A stretch of 8,377 nucleotides of DNA from Christensenellaceae bacterium (lineage in GTDB: Bacteria > Bacillota > Clostridia > Christensenellales > Borkfalkiaceae), in the NCBI GenBank assembly GCA_948482865.1, contig CAOMHR010000065.1:1-8377 (forward strand), given 5' to 3'. Of the stretch, positions 4,636-8,377 are shown one piece after another (the first letter of the stretch is position 1; each line of letters opens with the position of its first letter). The notes beneath the pieces are model-generated. The model ran no database searches, was not told where the DNA came from, and worked only from the letters and a program-made list of their open reading frames with translations. The translations under genes and the position numbers were made by a program.

Positions 4636-7600
4636 TTGGATAATCAATTCTTTACCTACCGCAATTTAGGGGAAGACTATATCTCCCTTGGAAATGATAT
4701 CCGCCTCGGAACTCCGACGGCGGTTTTCGGCGTTTCGGAAGCGCATAAATATCTTTTGTCGTCATTGCCCGAACAGAAAATTTTGTATATTGCGCCGGAC
4801 GGCGTGTCGGCGGCAAAAGCATATAAGTCCATAAGCGCCCTTTCGGGTAAGAGTTGCGCGCTCCTGAACGCCAAGGACGAAGTAATTTTGTACAAAGACG
4901 CGCTTTCAAAGGACGCGCTTTATAAAAGGCTGACCGCGTTGCATTTAATGCAGACCGGCGTGCAAATCGTCATTGCAGACGTTGAAAGTATAATGCAACT
5001 CTTTCCCGCTAATTTGGATAGTATCCGTTTTGAAGCGGGACGGGAATACGACTATTCGGGGCTTCCGCAAAAATTAGTGCAAATGGGTTATACGCGCGAA
5101 TATTCGGTTGACAGTAAAGGTTCGTTTGCCGTACGCGGCGATATTCTCGATTTGTTCCCTATAAACAGCGATAATCCTGTCAGGATAGATTTTTTCGGCG
5201 ATACCGTGGAAAAAATCCGCCCTTACGACTCTTCAAGCGGAGAACGGCTTGAAGAAGTTAACGGTATAAGCGTCGTTGCCGCGACGGACGTGAAATTTAA
5301 TGCAGAAGATGTAAGAGCGGTAAAAACCGAAATTTCGTCTTGTCTTAAAAACAGTCCGTCCGAAGCGTTGCGCCGCGCAAGGGCGATTGCAGATGAAATT
5401 TTTATGAAGTTGGATGCAGGCGCGCCGTTTGCCGGCTCGTCTTTCGTAATGCCCTTATTAAGTTGCGCTTGTACGGTTTTTGATTTACTGGATAAAGATA
5501 CCCTGATTATATTCGACGAGTGCAAACTTATAAACGATGCAATGAACGGGATATATAAGGAACATTCCCAGCGTGTGCAGGAACTTAAAAAGGCAGGCGA
5601 AGCGTTTTCTTTCAGTTTGGGACAGATGGTGAACCCTGAAACGCTTACAAGAGAATTTAAAAAGTTCCGCTGTCTTGCTTTACAGACATTTACTACAAGC
5701 ACCCAGTTCTTTTTACCGTTAAAGACTTACAACTTCACTTCGTCGCCCGCGCCGTCTTATCTTAACGCTATGTCACAGCTAATAACAGATTTAAAGAGCT
5801 GGCTTGCAAACGGGTACAGAACTTTGGTGTTTACCGGCGGAATTCAGAGATACGAAAAACTTTCGGCGTTGCTTGCCGACGAGTATTTGCCCGTTTATAC
5901 TGTTCCCGAAAGGCTTGAAGCGTTACACGGCGTTTCCGTCACTTCCGAAGATATGCCGCACGGTCTTGTTATTCATGAAAGTAAACTTGTCATATTGGGC
6001 AGTGGCGACTTATATACCAAAGCGGTTACAAAGCGTATAAAGAGAAAACGCGGAGATATGTTCACCGCGCCTGAAATCGGAGACTACGCCGTTCACGAAA
6101 AGCACGGCATAGGTAAAATTACAGGTACGCAAAAAATTGAAACGACAGACGGAATAAAGGAGTATGTTTCCATAGAGTACAAGGGCGGCGACGTTTTGTA
6201 CGTACCCGTAGAGCAAATGGACGTACTCTCAAAATACGTTGGCGAAACAAATCCCCCGCTGTCAAAAATAGGCGGTGCGGATTTCGACCGTATTAAAGAA
6301 AGGGTAAAGCGTTCCATTCGAGAGCTTGCTTTCGATTTAAAGCAGCTTTATAAAGAGCGCGGAGAGAAAAGGGGTTTTAAATTTCCTGAAAATTCCGTAA
6401 TGATGCAGGAGTTTGAAGACGCGTTTATTTACGAAGAAACTCCCGACCAGATTGCTTCTATCGAAGAAATAAAATCGGATATGTGTTCCGAAAAGGTTAT
6501 GGACAGATTGCTTTGCGGAGACGTAGGCTTCGGCAAAACAGAAGTTGCGCTCCGCGCTGTGTATTTATGTGTACTCGGCGGCAGACAGGCGGCTTTGATG
6601 TGTCCGGGGACGGTTCTTTCCGAACAGCATTTCAATACCGCGCTTGAAAGATTTAAAGACTTCGGCGTAAGAGTGGAAAAATTAAACCGTTTTAAAACGC
6701 CCAAACAGCAGGCGGAAACGTTGAAGTGGCTTGCAAACGGGGATATCGATTTTATCGTAGGAACGCACAGACTTTTATCGGAAGACGTGAAGTTTGATAA
6801 TCTCGGTCTTTTGGTTTTGGATGAAGAGCAGCGTTTCGGCGTAGAACATAAGGAAAAAATCAAACACATAAAAAACGATATAGACTGTCTTACAATGACT
6901 GCCACGCCAATTCCGCGTACGTTGCATATGTCGCTTTCCGGCATAAGGGATATAAGTACCATAAATACGCCGCCGCAAAAAAGGCTTCCCGTCCAGACAT
7001 ACGTTGTGGAAGAAACGGAAGCGCTCATACGCGACGCATGTATAAGAGAGTTGTCGCGCGGCGGACAGTTATTCATACTGTACAACAGGGTTGAAACAAT
7101 TTCTTCTTTTGCCGGAAAAATTGCTGAAATCGTTCCCGAAGGAAAGGTGTGTTACGCGCACGGCAGAATGGAGCGCGATATGCTTGAAAACAGCGTATTC
7201 TCGTTCTACCGCGGGGAAAAGAACATTCTCGTAACTACGACTATCATAGAAAACGGCATAGACCTTCCGAACGCCAATACGATTATAGTAATAGACGCCG
7301 ACAGGCTCGGAATATCGCAGTTGTACCAGCTGCGCGGAAGGGTGGGGCGCGGTTCACGCCTTGCGCACGCGTATTTTACTTTTAAACCTGAAAAGGTTCT
7401 GACTTCGGACGCGGCGGAAAGACTTAAAGCCATAATGCAGTTTACAGAACTCGGTTCGGGTTTTAAAGTTGCTATGCGCGATTTGGAAATACGCGGCGCG
7501 GGAAACGTGCTGGGCGCGGAGCAGCACGGGCATATGGATAAAGTGGGTTACGAGCTGTATTCGAAGTTGCTTAAAGAAGAGCTGACCGGCGAAAGTTCTT

Positions 7601-8046
7601 ATTCTGCCGAGCTGGAAATAAAGGCTACGGCATACATTCCCGAAAGTTACGTTGAATCGAATGCGGGCAGAATGGACTGCTATAAGCAGATTGCCGAAAT
7701 ACGTTCGGTTGAAGATTATAAACGCGTTTGTCTTTCCATAGAAGATAACTACGGACCTATGCCCGACGAAGTATTAAACCTTTTGATTATAGCGGTGTTA
7801 AAGTCCTATGCAACAAAGTTCAACGTCAAAAAAATCTGCGTGGACGGCAAAGAAGGTTCGTTTGAACTTCCGTCGATAAACGCGCTCAGCGATAACAGAC
7901 TTGCGGCTGCGCTTGACAATTACAGGGACACGGTTAAACTTTCAATGGCTAAAGCTCCGCTGATTATTTTCAAACCGCGCCGTACTCCGACCAAAACTAT
8001 GCTGGAAATGACAAAATTTTTGAAATTTGCGATAAGTTTTGTTTAA
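4636..8046 (+). CDS. mfd: Mfd, transcription-repair coupling factor
   Basis: Mfd binds RNA polymerase stalled at DNA damage, translocates on DNA to push it off and recruits UvrA for nucleotide excision repair. At 1136 residues it is full length (relatives about 1150-1180). Domains in order: a UvrB-like module (1 to about 340) with the UvrA-binding FAVRGDILDLFP and VRIDFFGD segments near 164-190; a divergent linker domain; the CarD-like RNA-polymerase-interaction domain (about 482-545, starting GDYAVHEKHGIGKI); and the RecG-like translocase. The translocase has Walker A GDVGFGKT (628-635), Walker B DEEQ (729-732), TATPIP (755-760), RGRVGRG (900-906) and the TRG motif around Arg948-Gly956. A C-terminal autoinhibitory domain follows (about 985-1100). 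No frameshift or missing helicase motif was seen. The start is TTG with a good ribosome-binding site, which may moderate expression. It follows pth by 27 bases. Confidence 0.98.
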   Translation: MDNQFFTYRNLGEDYISLGNDIRLGTPTAVFGVSEAHKYLLSSLPEQKILYIAPDGVSAAKAYKSISALSGKSCALLNAKDEVILYKDALSKDALYKRLTALHLMQTGVQIVIADVESIMQLFPANLDSIRFEAGREYDYSGLPQKLVQMGYTREYSVDSKGSFAVRGDILDLFPINSDNPVRIDFFGDTVEKIRPYDSSSGERLEEVNGISVVAATDVKFNAEDVRAVKTEISSCLKNSPSEALRRARAIADEIFMKLDAGAPFAGSSFVMPLLSCACTVFDLLDKDTLIIFDECKLINDAMNGIYKEHSQRVQELKKAGEAFSFSLGQMVNPETLTREFKKFRCLALQTFTTSTQFFLPLKTYNFTSSPAPSYLNAMSQLITDLKSWLANGYRTLVFTGGIQRYEKLSALLADEYLPVYTVPERLEALHGVSVTSEDMPHGLVIHESKLVILGSGDLYTKAVTKRIKRKRGDMFTAPEIGDYAVHEKHGIGKITGTQKIETTDGIKEYVSIEYKGGDVLYVPVEQMDVLSKYVGETNPPLSKIGGADFDRIKERVKRSIRELAFDLKQLYKERGEKRGFKFPENSVMMQEFEDAFIYEETPDQIASIEEIKSDMCSEKVMDRLLCGDVGFGKTEVALRAVYLCVLGGRQAALMCPGTVLSEQHFNTALERFKDFGVRVEKLNRFKTPKQQAETLKWLANGDIDFIVGTHRLLSEDVKFDNLGLLVLDEEQRFGVEHKEKIKHIKNDIDCLTMTATPIPRTLHMSLSGIRDISTINTPPQKRLPVQTYVVEETEALIRDACIRELSRGGQLFILYNRVETISSFAGKIAEIVPEGKVCYAHGRMERDMLENSVFSFYRGEKNILVTTTIIENGIDLPNANTIIVIDADRLGISQLYQLRGRVGRGSRLAHAYFTFKPEKVLTSDAAERLKAIMQFTELGSGFKVAMRDLEIRGAGNVLGAEQHGHMDKVGYELYSKLLKEELTGESSYSAELEIKATAYIPESYVESNAGRMDCYKQIAEIRSVEDYKRVCLSIEDNYGPMPDEVLNLLIIAVLKSYATKFNVKKICVDGKEGSFELPSINALSDNRLAAALDNYRDTVKLSMAKAPLIIFKPRRTPTKTMLEMTKFLKFAISFV

Positions 8047-8062
8047 ATTTCGTCAAAAATAT

Positions 8063-8091
8063 TTGCTATCGCGTCCCAAATAATATATAAT
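8063..8091 (+). promoter_or_regulatory. Predicted promoter of the lipoprotein gene
   Basis: TTGCTA (8063-8068; 4 of 6) and a perfect TATAAT (8086-8091) with 17-base spacing lie just after the mfd stop codon. The predicted start near 8098 gives a leader of about 38 bases. Readthrough from mfd is also possible, since no terminator hairpin is visible in 8047-8062. Confidence 0.65.
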
Positions 8092-8122
8092 AGTATTTGG
8101 TATTTTATCGTTACCTGACAGC

Positions 8123-8128
8123 AGGAGA
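8123..8128 (+). promoter_or_regulatory. Ribosome-binding site of the lipoprotein gene
   Basis: AGGAGA lies 7 bases before the ATG at 8136. This is a strong, well-spaced Shine-Dalgarno sequence that fixes the start. Confidence 0.8.
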
Positions 8129-8135
8129 TAACATT

Positions 8136-8377
8136 ATGAAGAAAAAAACAGCGGCGGTTGCCGCACTTGCAACTTGCATCGCGCTTGGCGCAACTTTTAC
8201 CGGTTGTTCGCTTGTATCGTCCAATAACCAAAAGGATATGGAACAGGTGATAGTTGAAGTTGATGTTTCGCGCTCGGACAAGTTCCCCACAGGACTTGAA
8301 GTATACAAGGACGCAATTACTACGACTTCGATACTTAAAAGAGATTTGGTTTCATACTTTTTAAACGTCGGATATTC
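8136..8377 (+). CDS. Secreted lipoprotein, N-terminal part, possibly a SurA/PrsA-like foldase
   Basis: Eighty residues are visible before the window ends. The N-terminus is a classic lipoprotein signal: MKKK, a hydrophobic stretch of Ala, Leu and Thr (5-20), then the lipobox FTGC with Cys24 as the predicted lipidated residue. The mature part starts with a Ser/Asn/Gln-rich linker, followed by a VIVEVDVSRSD-type strand and a segment ending near KRDLVSYFLNVGY. The gene downstream of mfd in many Clostridia encodes a SurA-N/PpiC-type peptidyl-prolyl isomerase lipoprotein. The strand followed by a helix-like LKRDL segment is compatible with a SurA_N domain, but the parvulin catalytic domain would lie beyond the window, so the function is inferred mainly from position. 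It has its own promoter and ribosome-binding site. Confidence 0.75.
   Translation, partial: MKKKTAAVAALATCIALGATFTGCSLVSSNNQKDMEQVIVEVDVSRSDKFPTGLEVYKDAITTTSILKRDLVSYFLNVGY

Noticed and set aside
5223..5702. 159-codon open frame on the minus strand opposite mfd
   Set aside because: Antisense to mfd, Ser-rich, with no motif or promoter.
6429..7085. 218-codon open frame on the minus strand opposite mfd
   Set aside because: Antisense to the conserved translocase motifs of Mfd, Ser-rich composition, no ribosome-binding site or recognisable domain.
8043..8308. Minus-strand frames opposite the lipoprotein start
   Set aside because: They run antisense to a well-supported signal peptide, promoter and ribosome-binding site, and show no motif.
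1..8377. Mobile element, defence system, CRISPR array or biosynthetic cluster
   Set aside because: No transposase, integrase, direct-repeat array, toxin-antitoxin pair or defence-domain gene is visible. The CPBP protease family includes abortive-infection-named members, but the neighbours here are all housekeeping genes.

Overview
The window is a compact housekeeping segment of a bacterial chromosome. Every stretch is coding except a few short intergenic gaps: 78, 19, 151, 48, 27 and 89 bases. No gene-free stretch exceeds 300 bases. No tRNA, rRNA, CRISPR array, insertion sequence or phage signature was seen. The linkage prs-pth-mfd followed by a secreted lipoprotein, GTG/TTG start codons and moderate GC with A/T-rich intergenic DNA fit an anaerobic Bacillota lineage, most likely class Clostridia. 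From memory of similar gut genomes I would guess an uncultured Christensenellales-like organism; this is a guess, not something the sequence proves.

Layout. Bases 1-231 (minus strand) hold the N-terminus of an Fe-S (class I) fumarate hydratase alpha subunit that runs off the window. A 78-bp A/T-rich divergent promoter region (232-309) separates it from a tightly packed plus-strand cluster at 310-2897. That cluster encodes a CPBP/CAAX-type intramembrane protease, RlmH (23S rRNA pseudouridine methyltransferase), an M14-family zinc peptidase and TadA (tRNA adenosine deaminase). The genes abut, lie 19 bases apart or overlap by 8 bases, so they are probably co-transcribed. A second unit begins with a strong sigma-A promoter at 2935-2963. 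It carries prs (PRPP synthetase), pth (peptidyl-tRNA hydrolase) and mfd (transcription-repair coupling factor). A new promoter at 8063-8091 drives a lipoprotein gene that is cut off by the window end.

How the genes work together. Most are translation and RNA-quality functions: TadA makes inosine-34 in tRNA, RlmH modifies the ribosomal decoding region, and Pth recycles peptidyl-tRNA. Prs supplies PRPP for nucleotide synthesis. Mfd clears RNA polymerase stalled at DNA lesions. The intramembrane protease, the M14 peptidase and the lipoprotein are envelope- or peptide-related.

No wholly new biological system is evident. The most notable signal is the fumarase/CPBP divergent region. Both genes have a TTTACT -35 box, a 17-bp spacer and a TA(T/A)AAT-like -10 box ending exactly 6 bases before the ATG, which predicts two back-to-back leaderless mRNAs. 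The whole first operon also lacks convincing Shine-Dalgarno sequences, whereas prs, pth, mfd and the lipoprotein gene all have them.
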